From Proteobacteria bacterium UBA6921 (GTDB taxonomy: Bacteria; Pseudomonadota; Gammaproteobacteria; SG8-11), in assembly GCA_002450895.1 (NCBI GenBank), contig DKAR01000167.1:1-23613 (forward strand): DNA of 23,613 bases, written 5' to 3'. A program made the translations under genes and the position numbers. The notes under the pieces are model-generated. The model saw nothing but the letters and a program-made list of their open reading frames with translations, did not search any database and had not been told where the DNA came from. Shown here piece after piece: positions 1 to 7,789 of the stretch; the first letter of the stretch is position 1; every line of letters starts with the position of its first letter.

Positions 1-1338
1 CGCCCGATCTGCCAGGACACCGGTATCGTCGTCGCCTTTATTAAGGTGGGGATGGGCGTGAAATGGGATACCGACCAGTCCCTCGAGGATCTGGTCAACG
101 AAGGGGTACGTCGCGCATATACCCATCCGGACAACCCGTTGCGGGCCTCGATCGTGGCCGACCCGACTGGAACACGAAAGAACACCGGCGACAACACCCC
201 TGCCGTCACCCATGTTGAGCTCGTTCCCGGGGATTGTGTGGAAGTCACCGTCGCCGCCAAAGGCGGGGGCTCGGAGAACAAAGCCGTTTTCACCATGCTC
301 AACCCGAGCGACAACATCGCGGATTGGGTCCTCGACGTGGTGCCGCAAATGGGCGCCGGGTGGTGCCCGCCGGGCATTCTGGGCATCGGCATTGGCGGAA
401 CCGCGGAAAAAGCCATGCTCCTCGCCAAAGAAGCGTTGATGGACCCGATCGATTTTCAGTCGCTCATTGCGCGCGGACCGAAGACCAAGCTCGAGGAACT
501 GCGACTGGATATTTACAACAAGGTCAATGCGCTTGGCATTGGCGCGCAAGGTTTGGGCGGCCTCACCACCGTGGTCGACATCAAGATTCGCGATTACCCA
601 ACGCATGCGACCTCAAAACCTGTTGCGATGATTCCGAACTGCGCCGCCACTCGCCATGTGCATTTCACGTTGGATGGATCGGGGCCCGCGAAGCTTCCCA
701 TCCCCAAACTCGACGACTGGCCGCAGATTGCGTGGTCCGCAGGGCCGAATTCAAAACGCATCAATCTCGACAGAGTGACGCCACAGGAAATCCACACCTG
801 GAAACCCGGCGAGACATTGTTGCTCACTGGCAAATTACTCACCGGCCGCGATGTCGCGCATCGCCGTATCGCCGAACACATCAATCTTGGCGAAGCACTA
901 CCGAATGGCGTCGATCTGAATGGAAAGTTTATTTACTACGTCGGACCCGTTGATGCAGTTCGTGACGAAGCTGTTGGACCGGCCGGACCGACGACCGCGA
1001 CGCGCATGGATCGCTACGCCGAGTTACTGCTCAGCAAAACCGGATTGCTTGGCATGATCGGCAAAGCGGAACGCGGCCCGGAAGCCATCGCGGCCATCAA
1101 GAAACATCAATCGGTTTACCTGAGCGCCACCGGCGGCGCAGCCTACCTGATTTCCAAAGCGATTAAACACGCGCGCGTTGTTGCGTTCCCGGAATTGGGC
1201 ATGGAAGCGATTTACGAATTTGACGTGGAGGATATGCCCGTCACCGTGGCCGTTGATTCGCGCGGCGAATCGATTCATGACACCGGGCCGGCGAGGTGGC
1301 GTGGCAAAAATTTCCCGGTCCCCATCGTGCGCGGCTAA
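1..1338 (+). CDS. fumA: Class I fumarate hydratase, 5'-truncated by window edge
   Basis: Interconverts fumarate and malate in the TCA cycle using a [4Fe-4S] cluster. The reading frame is open from base 1, so the start lies outside the window; 445 codons are visible. Three cysteines fit the cluster ligands: C4 in PICQDTG, C122 in GWCPPG and C214 in NCAATRH. Their spacings (118 and 92) are close to those of E. coli FumA (C105, C224, C318), so about 100 N-terminal residues are missing. The C-terminal fumarase domain is complete and carries GPAGPTTATRMD near residue 330. The next gene starts 36 bp downstream on the same strand. The related tartrate dehydratases are an alternative, but the single-chain N- plus C-domain layout favours fumarase. 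The symbol denotes the class and does not prove orthology to E. coli fumA. Confidence 0.93.
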   Translation, partial: RPICQDTGIVVAFIKVGMGVKWDTDQSLEDLVNEGVRRAYTHPDNPLRASIVADPTGTRKNTGDNTPAVTHVELVPGDCVEVTVAAKGGGSENKAVFTMLNPSDNIADWVLDVVPQMGAGWCPPGILGIGIGGTAEKAMLLAKEALMDPIDFQSLIARGPKTKLEELRLDIYNKVNALGIGAQGLGGLTTVVDIKIRDYPTHATSKPVAMIPNCAATRHVHFTLDGSGPAKLPIPKLDDWPQIAWSAGPNSKRINLDRVTPQEIHTWKPGETLLLTGKLLTGRDVAHRRIAEHINLGEALPNGVDLNGKFIYYVGPVDAVRDEAVGPAGPTTATRMDRYAELLLSKTGLLGMIGKAERGPEAIAAIKKHQSVYLSATGGAAYLISKAIKHARVVAFPELGMEAIYEFDVEDMPVTVAVDSRGESIHDTGPARWRGKNFPVPIVRG

Positions 1339-1374
1339 ACAAGACCTCCGCCGCCATCTGTTCGGTAAACCAAC

Positions 1375-3345
1375 ATGAAAAGCCTTTGGAACGACGACGA
1401 AGCCGCCAACTTTTCCGGCGATATCAACCAGCGCGTTTATACGTCGCGCTTGTTGGGGCGTGAACCCGCGTTGGTTCTGCACGGTGGAGGCAACACCTCG
1501 GTCAAGATTCGTGAGATGAATCTCGTCGGTGAAGATGAAGACATCCTCTATATCAAAGGCAGTGGCTGGGATTTGGAGAAGATCGAAGCAGCCGGGTTTG
1601 CGCCGGTGCGCTTGGATCACCTGATCAAGCTGGCGAAGTTGCCGCAGCTTTCTGACGCGCAGATGGTCAACGAGCTGCGCACGCAGATGACGCGTGCATC
1701 CGCACCGACGCCGTCGGTTGAAACAATTCTGCACGCGACGCTGCCGTACAAGTTCGTCGACCATACGCATTCAGATGCGATCGTTGCGATCACGAATACC
1801 GCCAGCGGGCACGAGCGCATTCGCGAACTCTACGGTGACACGGTGGTGATCGTGGGCTACATCATGCCGGGCTTCGATTTGGCGCGACAATGTGCAGAGC
1901 AGTTCGCGCGCGAAGCAACACCCAAGACCCTCGGCATGGTTCTGCTCAATCACGGCATTTTCTCGTTTGGCGCCACTGCGCGCGAATCTTACGAGCGCAT
2001 GATTGAGCTAGTCACCCGCGCCGAAGAGTATTTGAAGTCGCGCAAGGCCTGGGATATTTCCGTTCGCGCGACGCCTCCGGATAATTTCTCGCCGCGCGAT
2101 ATCGCAACACTGCGGCGAGACATTTCGACGGCGGCGGGAAAACCGATGATCGTCGCGCGCACACAGAACGAACGGACAGCGGGTTTCATTTCGCGCCCCG
2201 ACATCCAGCGCCTGTCACAACAAGGCCCGGCCACCCCGGATCACATCATTCGCACCAAGCGCGCGCCCCTCCTCGGTCGCGACGTCGCGAGCTATTCCGC
2301 CGCGTATCGCGCTTACTTCGAGCGACACGCGCCGCAGGCGCGCGAGCCAAAAACAATGCTCGACCCCGCGCCACGCGTCGTGCTCGATCGCGAGCTAGGC
2401 ATGCTGTGCGTCGGAAATACCGCCAAGGATGCTCACATCGTGCGCGATATTTACGAACGTACGATCGATGTCATTCAGCAAGCCGAAGCGCTGGGCGGCT
2501 GGGTTGCGCTCCCGGAAAAGGATCTGTTCGACATGGAGTACTGGGATCTCGAACAGGCCAAACTGCGCAGCGGCTCAAAGGCGCCGATGTTCACCGGCGA
2601 AGTGGCGCTCGTTACCGGCGCGGCGTCGGGCATTGGCAAAGCCTGTGTCGAGTCCTTCCTCGCGCGCGGCGCCGCGGTCATCGGGTGCGATATCAATCCG
2701 GAAATCACCACACTCTACAAGCGCGCGGATTTTCTCGGCATCGTATGTGACGTCACGCGCGAAGACGACATCGCAAACGTTCTGCGCGCGGGCGTTGCTG
2801 CGTTCGGCGGAATCGACATGGCGGTACTCAACGCGGGCGTGTTTCCCGGCGGCAATCGTATTGAGTCCCTGTCTACCGCTGATTTCAAGCGCGTGCTCGA
2901 TGTGAATCTCAACGCCAATCTCTCGTGGATGCGTGAGCTACACCCCTATTTCAAACTCGCACCGCGCGATGGGCGCCTGGTGGTTCTCGGCTCCAAGAAC
3001 GTCCCCGCCCCCGGTCCGGGCGCTGCGGCGTATTCGGCGTCGAAAGCCGCACTGACACAATTGCTTCGCATCGCGGCGCTGGAATGGGGAATGGACGGCA
3101 TTCGCGTGAACGCAGTTCATCCGGATGCCGTCTTCGACACCAGTATCTGGACGCCCGAAGTGCTCGAAGCGCGTGCGAAGCACTACGGCATGACGGTAGA
3201 ACAGTACAAACGCAAGAATGTGCTGAAGACGGAAGTCACCCGCCGAGATGTTGCAGAAATGTGTGCGGAGATGTGCGGGCCATTGTTCGCAAAGACCACC
3301 GCGGCGCAAGTACCGATCGATGGCGGTAACGATCGAGTGATCTGA
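1375..3345 (+). CDS. Bifunctional class II aldolase / short-chain dehydrogenase
   Basis: A 656-aa fusion. Residues 1 to about 330 are a class II aldolase/adducin domain: HGGGNTSVK at 36-44 and likely metal-binding histidines H130 and H132 (DHTHSD) and H193 (NHGIFSFG). Residues from about 405 to the end form a short-chain dehydrogenase with the nucleotide-binding TGAASGIG at 414-421, NAG at 486-488 and catalytic S540, Y553 and K557 (YSASK). Fusions of this kind are known and usually annotated as rhamnulose-1-phosphate aldolase/alcohol dehydrogenase-like. They would cleave a sugar phosphate and oxidise the aldehyde product in the cytosol, but the substrate cannot be read from the sequence. No kinase, isomerase or sugar transporter is adjacent. 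Both active sites look intact. It may share a transcript with the fumarase gene 36 bp upstream. Confidence 0.9.
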   Translation: MKSLWNDDEAANFSGDINQRVYTSRLLGREPALVLHGGGNTSVKIREMNLVGEDEDILYIKGSGWDLEKIEAAGFAPVRLDHLIKLAKLPQLSDAQMVNELRTQMTRASAPTPSVETILHATLPYKFVDHTHSDAIVAITNTASGHERIRELYGDTVVIVGYIMPGFDLARQCAEQFAREATPKTLGMVLLNHGIFSFGATARESYERMIELVTRAEEYLKSRKAWDISVRATPPDNFSPRDIATLRRDISTAAGKPMIVARTQNERTAGFISRPDIQRLSQQGPATPDHIIRTKRAPLLGRDVASYSAAYRAYFERHAPQAREPKTMLDPAPRVVLDRELGMLCVGNTAKDAHIVRDIYERTIDVIQQAEALGGWVALPEKDLFDMEYWDLEQAKLRSGSKAPMFTGEVALVTGAASGIGKACVESFLARGAAVIGCDINPEITTLYKRADFLGIVCDVTREDDIANVLRAGVAAFGGIDMAVLNAGVFPGGNRIESLSTADFKRVLDVNLNANLSWMRELHPYFKLAPRDGRLVVLGSKNVPAPGPGAAAYSASKAALTQLLRIAALEWGMDGIRVNAVHPDAVFDTSIWTPEVLEARAKHYGMTVEQYKRKNVLKTEVTRRDVAEMCAEMCGPLFAKTTAAQVPIDGGNDRVI

Positions 3346-3358
3346 TTTCAGTCGGGAG

Positions 3359-3673
3359 TTACGGAGCGACAGGCGCGGGCGTTGTTGCGGCTTTTTGCTG
3401 CGACTCGGTGCGGGCCTTGATGGCGGCGTCGCGTGCGGCATCTGCATTCTCACGCGCACCGGTATAATCATGGTCGGCGAGATCTTGTTCCGCCTTCTTG
3501 AGCAAAGTTTCGGCTTGCTGATAGCTGGATGGGGCGTGTTGGTCGGCACCCACGGATTTTGCGGCGTCGAGCGCCTGTCGCGCGTTGCTCATTTCCTGAA
3601 CAGGCGCGGTTGCGCACGCAGTGACCAAAGCGGTCGTCGCACACAGGAACATCAAGAAATTTCGCAATTTCAC
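3359..3673 (-). CDS. Small DUF4398-like lipoprotein
   Basis: A short exported protein. I chose the GTG start at 3673 because it puts a compact signal directly at the N-terminus: KLR, a hydrophobic stretch, then lipobox V-T-A-C with the cysteine at residue 20. An in-frame GTG at 3724 would add 17 polar residues and is less likely. The mature part is alanine-, glutamine- and lysine-rich and helical, with a TPR-like repeat (SYQQAETLLKKAEQDL, then YTGARENADAARDAA), and ends in an Ala/Pro tail. This resembles the DUF4398 family of outer-membrane or periplasmic helical lipoproteins of unknown function. It converges on the aldolase gene with a 13-bp gap and diverges from arsC. Confidence 0.72.
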   Translation of the reverse strand: MKLRNFLMFLCATTALVTACATAPVQEMSNARQALDAAKSVGADQHAPSSYQQAETLLKKAEQDLADHDYTGARENADAARDAAIKARTESQQKAATTPAPVAP

Positions 3674-3736
3674 GTGAGACTCGGCGATCCTGTTTGACGC
3701 ACGATTTGCGCTGAAACCTAGCACCCACCCCCACCC

Positions 3737-3765
3737 CTGTCAAGAAAGCGACTGATCCGTATAAT
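3737..3765 (+). promoter_or_regulatory. Sigma70-type promoter of arsC
   Basis: A perfect -10 box TATAAT (3760-3765) lies 17 bp downstream of CTGTCA (3737-3742), a 4/6 match to the -35 consensus. Transcription would begin near 3772, giving a leader of about 25 nt that contains the Shine-Dalgarno GGAG (3786-3789), 7 nt before the ATG. I see no clear ArsR-type operator dyad, so arsenic control is not supported by the sequence. Confidence 0.6.
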
Positions 3766-3796
3766 TTCAAGTTCGGCAGCAGCTTGGAGCCACATC

Positions 3797-4144
3797 ATGA
3801 AGGTGACGATTTACCACAATCCGCGTTGCGGAAAATCCCGAGAAACGCTGCAACTGTTGCACAAGCGCGACATTGAGACGACGGTGGTCGAATATCTGAA
3901 CACGCCGCCGACCACAACAGAGTTGAAGGGCCTATTGAAGAAGCTTGGTCTCAAACCGCGCGAGCTGATGCGAACCAAAGAAGACATCTACAAGAAACTG
4001 AAACTCGCCGATCCAAAACTCACGGACGCGCAACTGATCGCCGCCATGGTGAAACACCCGATTCTTATTGAGCGTCCCATCGTCATCCGCGGCAGTAAGG
4101 CACGTCTGGGCCGCCCGCCGGAGCAGGTGCTGGAAATTCTGTAG
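3797..4144 (+). CDS. arsC: Glutaredoxin-dependent arsenate reductase family protein
   Basis: A thioredoxin-fold protein of 115 aa that reduces arsenate to arsenite with glutathione and glutaredoxin in the cytosol. The catalytic cysteine C11 sits in HNPRCGKSR. R59, R93 (IERPIV) and R106 (LGRPPE) match E. coli ArsC C12, R60, R94 and R107 with a constant offset of one, which separates it from more divergent Spx/YffB relatives. Length is typical of the chromosomal short form. There is no arsR, arsB or acr3 neighbour, so it stands alone and may be a housekeeping copy. A GGAG ribosome-binding site and a strong promoter precede it. Confidence 0.88.
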   Translation: MKVTIYHNPRCGKSRETLQLLHKRDIETTVVEYLNTPPTTTELKGLLKKLGLKPRELMRTKEDIYKKLKLADPKLTDAQLIAAMVKHPILIERPIVIRGSKARLGRPPEQVLEIL

Positions 4145-4166
4145 TTACTGAACAAGGCTCGCGCAA

Positions 4167-4865
4167 TCAGATCAGATCGCGCACAAACGGGATGGTCAGA
4201 CGCCGCTGCGCGGCCAGCGACGCAAAATCCAGTCGATCGAGCAACTGAAACAGGCTGGTTGTATCGCGCGGACAGCGGCGCAGTAAATACGTCGCGACGT
4301 CATCCGGGAGTTCAAACCCGCGTCCTTGCGCCCGTTGCTGAAGCGCCAACACGGTCTCCGCTTCAGTCAAGGCAACCAACTGCAGTACCAGGCCGGATTT
4401 TAACCGCGATCGCAGATCGGCAAGTTGAATCGCCATTTGTTCCGGCACCTCACGCGCCGCACAAAAAAAAGCGTGGCCCAGTTCGGCGGTTCGGTTAAAG
4501 AGGTGAAACAGTGCCTCTTCCCACGCGGCGTTTCCCGCGACCGCTGTCACATCATCCAGACAGATGACGCGACAATGCTCCATGCCTTCGACGATGTCCG
4601 GATTCCATTCCTGATAGCCCGAGAGTGGAAGGTATGCCGCTGCATCTCCGCGTTGCGTCGCGGTATGACACAAGGCGTGTAGCAGATGTGTTTTGCCAAC
4701 ACCGGCCGGACCCCAAAGGTAACCGACGCGCGATCCGCTCGTGTCCGGCGCGCTGGTGAGGTGCGCCACGACTTCCGCATTGGGCCCGGCAAAAAAATTG
4801 GCGAACGAATTGGAATCTTTCGCGGCAATCCCGAGCGGGAGTTGTTGCGGTTCGAACGCACTCAT
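4167..4865 (-). CDS. hda: DnaA regulatory inactivator Hda
   Basis: An AAA+ protein that, bound to the DNA-loaded sliding clamp, stimulates ATP hydrolysis by DnaA and so prevents re-initiation (RIDA). It has 232 aa. The N-terminal clamp-binding motif QQLPLGI is at 7-13, Walker A GPAGVGKT at 52-59, Walker B ending D104-D105, and the arginine-finger region RSRLKSGL follows near residue 155. DnaA's DNA-binding domain IV is absent, which identifies Hda rather than DnaA. The ATG overlaps the TGA of the upstream permease gene (ATGA, 4862-4865), so the two are translationally coupled. It is the last gene of a minus-strand operon. Confidence 0.93.
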   Translation of the reverse strand: MSAFEPQQLPLGIAAKDSNSFANFFAGPNAEVVAHLTSAPDTSGSRVGYLWGPAGVGKTHLLHALCHTATQRGDAAAYLPLSGYQEWNPDIVEGMEHCRVICLDDVTAVAGNAAWEEALFHLFNRTAELGHAFFCAAREVPEQMAIQLADLRSRLKSGLVLQLVALTEAETVLALQQRAQGRGFELPDDVATYLLRRCPRDTTSLFQLLDRLDFASLAAQRRLTIPFVRDLI

Positions 4866-6013
4866 ACAGAAGGCGGCAACTGGGACTCAGGAACGTTCGC
4901 GCTGCTCGCCCGCGACGCATAGAGTGAACTGCCGACATAGCGCTGGTGAACGTCCCGCAACATAACAACCAGGATTGCAGCAACAGGCAATGCGATCAGG
5001 ACGCCGACGAATCCGAAGAGTTGCGCGCCAGCCATCACTGCAAAGATTACCGCCACCGGATGCAGCCCAATCTTGTCGCCCACCAGCTTCGGCGTGAGCA
5101 CCGTACCCTCGAGCAATTGGCCAATGCCGAATACCACAAAGACCCAGATCAGCGGCAGCCAATCCTGAAACTGCAAATAAGCCGCAATACATGCCGTCGT
5201 AGCGCCGACGGCAAATCCGAGGTAGGGCACAAAGCTGACCAGGCCAGACAACATGCCGATGAGGAAGGCCAGATCCAGACCGACAATCCAGAGTCCCAGC
5301 GAATAGACCACCGCGAGCGCGGCCATCACGGAAAGCTGGCCACGCAGGAACGCGCCCAACACGGAATCCACTTCGTTGCCAAGGCGTGTTATCTCAGGCT
5401 CAAGCCGGCGTGGCAGCAGTTCGCGGACTTGCGCGACAAGACGATCCCAGTCCCGCAGCAGGTAAAAAGTAACGACCGGGATCAACAGCAAATTGGCCAG
5501 CCAGCCGAACAGAGCCAACCCGGACTTGGACACCGATGACAAAACAGTCGTCGCAACGCCGCCGGCTTCCTGCCAGTGAGAGGACAATGCCTTGGTGATC
5601 TGCCCGATCTTGATCGCGGCCGGATCCAGATTGAGTGTCTGCGCGATGCGTGGAACGACCGTGGTTTGCACCCATTGCATGTACTCCGGCCATTTCCGCA
5701 CAAACGAATCGACCTGATCCGCCAACATCGGAACAAGCAACAACACGAACAGCGCGATGGCTACAAATAGCACGGTGAATACAATGATGACGCCCCAGGT
5801 GCGCGAAACGCGCCGCGCTTCGAGTCGGTCGACGAGCGGGTCGCCGAGGTACGCGAGCACGGCGCTGACCAGAAACGGCGTAAGAATGGGCGCGAGCAAA
5901 TAAAGCAGAACGCCAGCCAACATCGTTGCGGCAAGTACCAACCATTTCTGGGAATCGGTCACGGTCGCTCGAGATTTCCGCGCAGTTGATTCTTCGCGAC
6001 CCGGCGGTCGCAC
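4862..6013 (-). CDS. AI-2E family transporter (PerM-type permease)
   Basis: An inner-membrane protein of up to 383 aa with about eight hydrophobic segments: two near the N-terminus, a large soluble loop, then a cluster including LLIPVVTFYLLRDWDRL, which is characteristic of the family. Family members have been linked to autoinducer-2 export or sodium/proton exchange, but most, including PerM, have no firm substrate. The start is uncertain: GTG at 6013 gives a polar 17-residue N-terminus, while an in-frame GTG at 5962 would start at TDSQKWLV just before the first helix. It overlaps hda by 4 bp and begins 29 bp after the phosphatidyltransferase gene. The same gene pair is widespread in beta- and gammaproteobacteria. 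Confidence 0.88.
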   Translation of the reverse strand: MRPPGREESTARKSRATVTDSQKWLVLAATMLAGVLLYLLAPILTPFLVSAVLAYLGDPLVDRLEARRVSRTWGVIIVFTVLFVAIALFVLLLVPMLADQVDSFVRKWPEYMQWVQTTVVPRIAQTLNLDPAAIKIGQITKALSSHWQEAGGVATTVLSSVSKSGLALFGWLANLLLIPVVTFYLLRDWDRLVAQVRELLPRRLEPEITRLGNEVDSVLGAFLRGQLSVMAALAVVYSLGLWIVGLDLAFLIGMLSGLVSFVPYLGFAVGATTACIAAYLQFQDWLPLIWVFVVFGIGQLLEGTVLTPKLVGDKIGLHPVAVIFAVMAGAQLFGFVGVLIALPVAAILVVMLRDVHQRYVGSSLYASRASSANVPESQLPPSV

Positions 6014-6042
6014 CCGCTCACTAGTCTACACGGTTGAATAGA

Positions 6043-6594
6043 TCAGGACTTGTGGTGTCGCCAGGCATTGCGCCCCCACACCAGCACGTAGTGCACCCCG
6101 CTGGCGATCGTCGTCGAAAGCACGACCCACCAGCCAATTTCGATCATCCACCACTTTGGAAAATCCACGACCTGCGACAGGATGATGCTCAGCACCAGGC
6201 TGATTTGCATCAGGGTGTTCAACTTGCTGACCAGCGACGGAGCCATCTCGTAGCGGCCAATCACCACGTAGTACGCGACCGCGCCCGTCACGATGATGAT
6301 GTCGCGCCCCAGAACAGCCACCACCAGCCACGTCGGAACCAGTGCCAGATAGCCCAACGAAAGGAAGGTCACCACCAACAGCAGCTTGTCTGCGATCGGG
6401 TCGAGTACGGAACCCAGTACGCTGACCCAGTTGTAGTGCTTGGCGAGAAAGCCATCCAGCGCATCGGATGCGCCGGCGATGAAGACGAGCAGCAGAGCCC
6501 AACCGAAGTTGTGCTCCAGCAGCATCCAGGACAGGGGAATGACCAGCAGTATCCGAATCGTCGTGATGACGTTCGGCAACCAGCTGAGCTTCAT
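6043..6594 (-). CDS. CDP-alcohol phosphatidyltransferase (PgsA-like)
   Basis: A membrane enzyme of 183 aa, about the length of E. coli PgsA, that would transfer a phosphatidyl group from CDP-diacylglycerol to an alcohol. The family signature is readable: D44-x2-D47-G48-x2-A51-K52-x8-G61-x3-D65-x3-D69. The canonical arginine of the AR pair is lysine (K52). All four aspartates that bind metal and CDP are kept, so activity is plausible. Six hydrophobic segments are expected. The product could be phosphatidylglycerophosphate or, by a cardiolipin synthase-like reaction, cardiolipin; the sequence does not decide. It overlaps the DUF2066 gene by ATGA (6591-6594), so it is translated from the same message. 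Confidence 0.87.
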   Translation of the reverse strand: MKLSWLPNVITTIRILLVIPLSWMLLEHNFGWALLLVFIAGASDALDGFLAKHYNWVSVLGSVLDPIADKLLLVVTFLSLGYLALVPTWLVVAVLGRDIIIVTGAVAYYVVIGRYEMAPSLVSKLNTLMQISLVLSIILSQVVDFPKWWMIEIGWWVVLSTTIASGVHYVLVWGRNAWRHHKS

Positions 6595-7664
6595 CGCAGC
6601 AGGCGATACCGGAAGGCCGCTTCCTGCGATTCTCCGTTGGTGGTGTCGACGGGTTCAGAAACCAGCGTCTTACCGAGTCGAATGTCGTCCGCCAAACGCT
6701 GCACGCCTCCCTGCGCGTCGACGCGGAACAACATGGTGGTTCCCTCGATGCGCAGCAACTGCACGCGCTCTACTGCAGCCAGCGAAGAAAGGTACTTGGT
6801 GATGCGCGCGTAGTCATCCAGCGTGCGGACATCGATGATATGCATCAACGAGCCGCCGCCCGAACCCGCGGACGTATATCGCTCGGCAATCGCGTCGATG
6901 GCGCTGTGCAACCCGTCAAGTACCGCGGCATCGCGGGATTCCGCTGGCGATTTCCAGTTGATCTGACCGTCGTGCTCGAACAGCGTCCATGACCCCGTGA
7001 ATGCGCCCGCTTGTGCTTCAATGCGCCCGACAATGATCGCTTCGGAAGGGTAACGGGCGGACGCCGACTTGATGTCGTCGTACGTCCCATTCCAGAGATC
7101 GACAGTCATCATCGCCGCAGAGTCCTGCGAATCCATCACTGGAAGCGCAATCGAGACACCGCGCGTCTTTGCCACCTGATCGATGAATTCTTTCCATTCC
7201 GGGCGCGTCGACTCGCCGAGCACAACGTGCTGCCCGGCTTCCACCAGGTCCAGCCACAGCATGACGGCCGGCCGCGCCTTGCCCCAAATTCCAATATTTG
7301 CCTGGCGCAATAAGCGATTCAGCGCGTCGCGATCAAAGCGCACCCAAAGCACACGACTCGTCGTCGCCGGAGTACGCACGGTGCCGGGCGCGGGCGGTGC
7401 GTTGCGATAGACATACTGTTGAACGTATTGCGGCGCATTCTGGATCAGCTCGGCCACGCCGGACTTCCGTCCAATTGCACGGTCCCCAGAAACCTTCACA
7501 AGCACTTCGGACAGCGCCGCCTTCATCGCGTCCGTTCTCTGTGCGGTGTCCTGGCTGGTGACCGGAACTTCCGATTCGTACAGCCCCTGAATCTCGACCG
7601 CCGATCCCATCTGGGGAAGCCAGAAAAAAATGGCCGCGGCAAAAATTCCAATAAGCTTCTTCAT
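6591..7664 (-). CDS. DUF2066 domain protein, exported
   Basis: A periplasmic protein of unknown function. The start at ATG 7664 is chosen because it begins a clear Sec signal peptide (MKKLIGIFAAAIFFWLPQ, cleavage after MGSA); a TTG at 7697 would only add a polar extension. The mature part matches the DUF2066 pattern: VKVSGDRAIG near the N-terminus, RVLWVRFD, then PAVMLWLDL and a long C-terminal beta-rich region. In several gammaproteobacteria this gene sits beside purM and hda, as recalled from Pseudomonas. Here it heads the minus-strand operon that runs through the phosphatidyltransferase and permease to hda. There is no recognisable Shine-Dalgarno before the ATG. Confidence 0.85.
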   Translation of the reverse strand: MKKLIGIFAAAIFFWLPQMGSAVEIQGLYESEVPVTSQDTAQRTDAMKAALSEVLVKVSGDRAIGRKSGVAELIQNAPQYVQQYVYRNAPPAPGTVRTPATTSRVLWVRFDRDALNRLLRQANIGIWGKARPAVMLWLDLVEAGQHVVLGESTRPEWKEFIDQVAKTRGVSIALPVMDSQDSAAMMTVDLWNGTYDDIKSASARYPSEAIIVGRIEAQAGAFTGSWTLFEHDGQINWKSPAESRDAAVLDGLHSAIDAIAERYTSAGSGGGSLMHIIDVRTLDDYARITKYLSSLAAVERVQLLRIEGTTMLFRVDAQGGVQRLADDIRLGKTLVSEPVDTTNGESQEAAFRYRLLR

Positions 7665-7673
7665 AGTGAAAAG

Positions 7674-7702
7674 ACCGTATGCGAGGGAGTCCGGCAAGTC
7701 AA
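7674..7702 (-). promoter_or_regulatory. Possible promoter of the DUF2066-hda operon
   Basis: On the minus strand TTGACT (7702-7697) is followed after 17 bp by TACGGT (7679-7674). The -35 is a 5/6 match but the -10 only 3/6. A start point near 7667 would leave almost no leader before the ATG at 7664, in keeping with the missing Shine-Dalgarno. The call is tentative. Confidence 0.3.
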
Positions 7703-7707
7703 GATTA

Positions 7708-7745
7708 TGGCGCTGGATTTGTGCACACGCACAGACCCAGCGCCA
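7708..7745 (-). other. Strong extended stem-loop, possible terminator of the peptidase gene
   Basis: TGGCGCTGG (7708-7716) pairs perfectly with CCAGCGCCA (7737-7745). Inside, TGTGC (7720-7724) pairs with GCACA (7729-7733) around a 4-base loop, and two of the three intervening positions can also pair. The whole 38-nt element therefore folds as one long hairpin. It starts 44 bp after the stop codon of the peptidase/hydrolase gene and precedes the DUF2066 start. On the minus strand it is followed only by a weakly U-rich UAAUCUU, so it is not a textbook intrinsic terminator and may instead protect the 3' end. Confidence 0.6.
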
Positions 7746-7789
7746 GATTCTGCCACAGAGTTATCGGCGCGTGCGCGCGTTACCCCACC

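Noticed and set aside
4143..4188. Imperfect inverted repeat GCGCAATC / GATCGCGC between arsC and hda as a bidirectional terminator
   Set aside because: It has a central mismatch, overlaps the last codons of hda and lacks T-tracts on both strands.
4851..4860. tRNA T-loop-like sequence GGTTCGAAC
   Set aside because: It lies inside the hda coding sequence at its clamp-binding motif, and no acceptor stem, anticodon stem or D-loop can be drawn around it.
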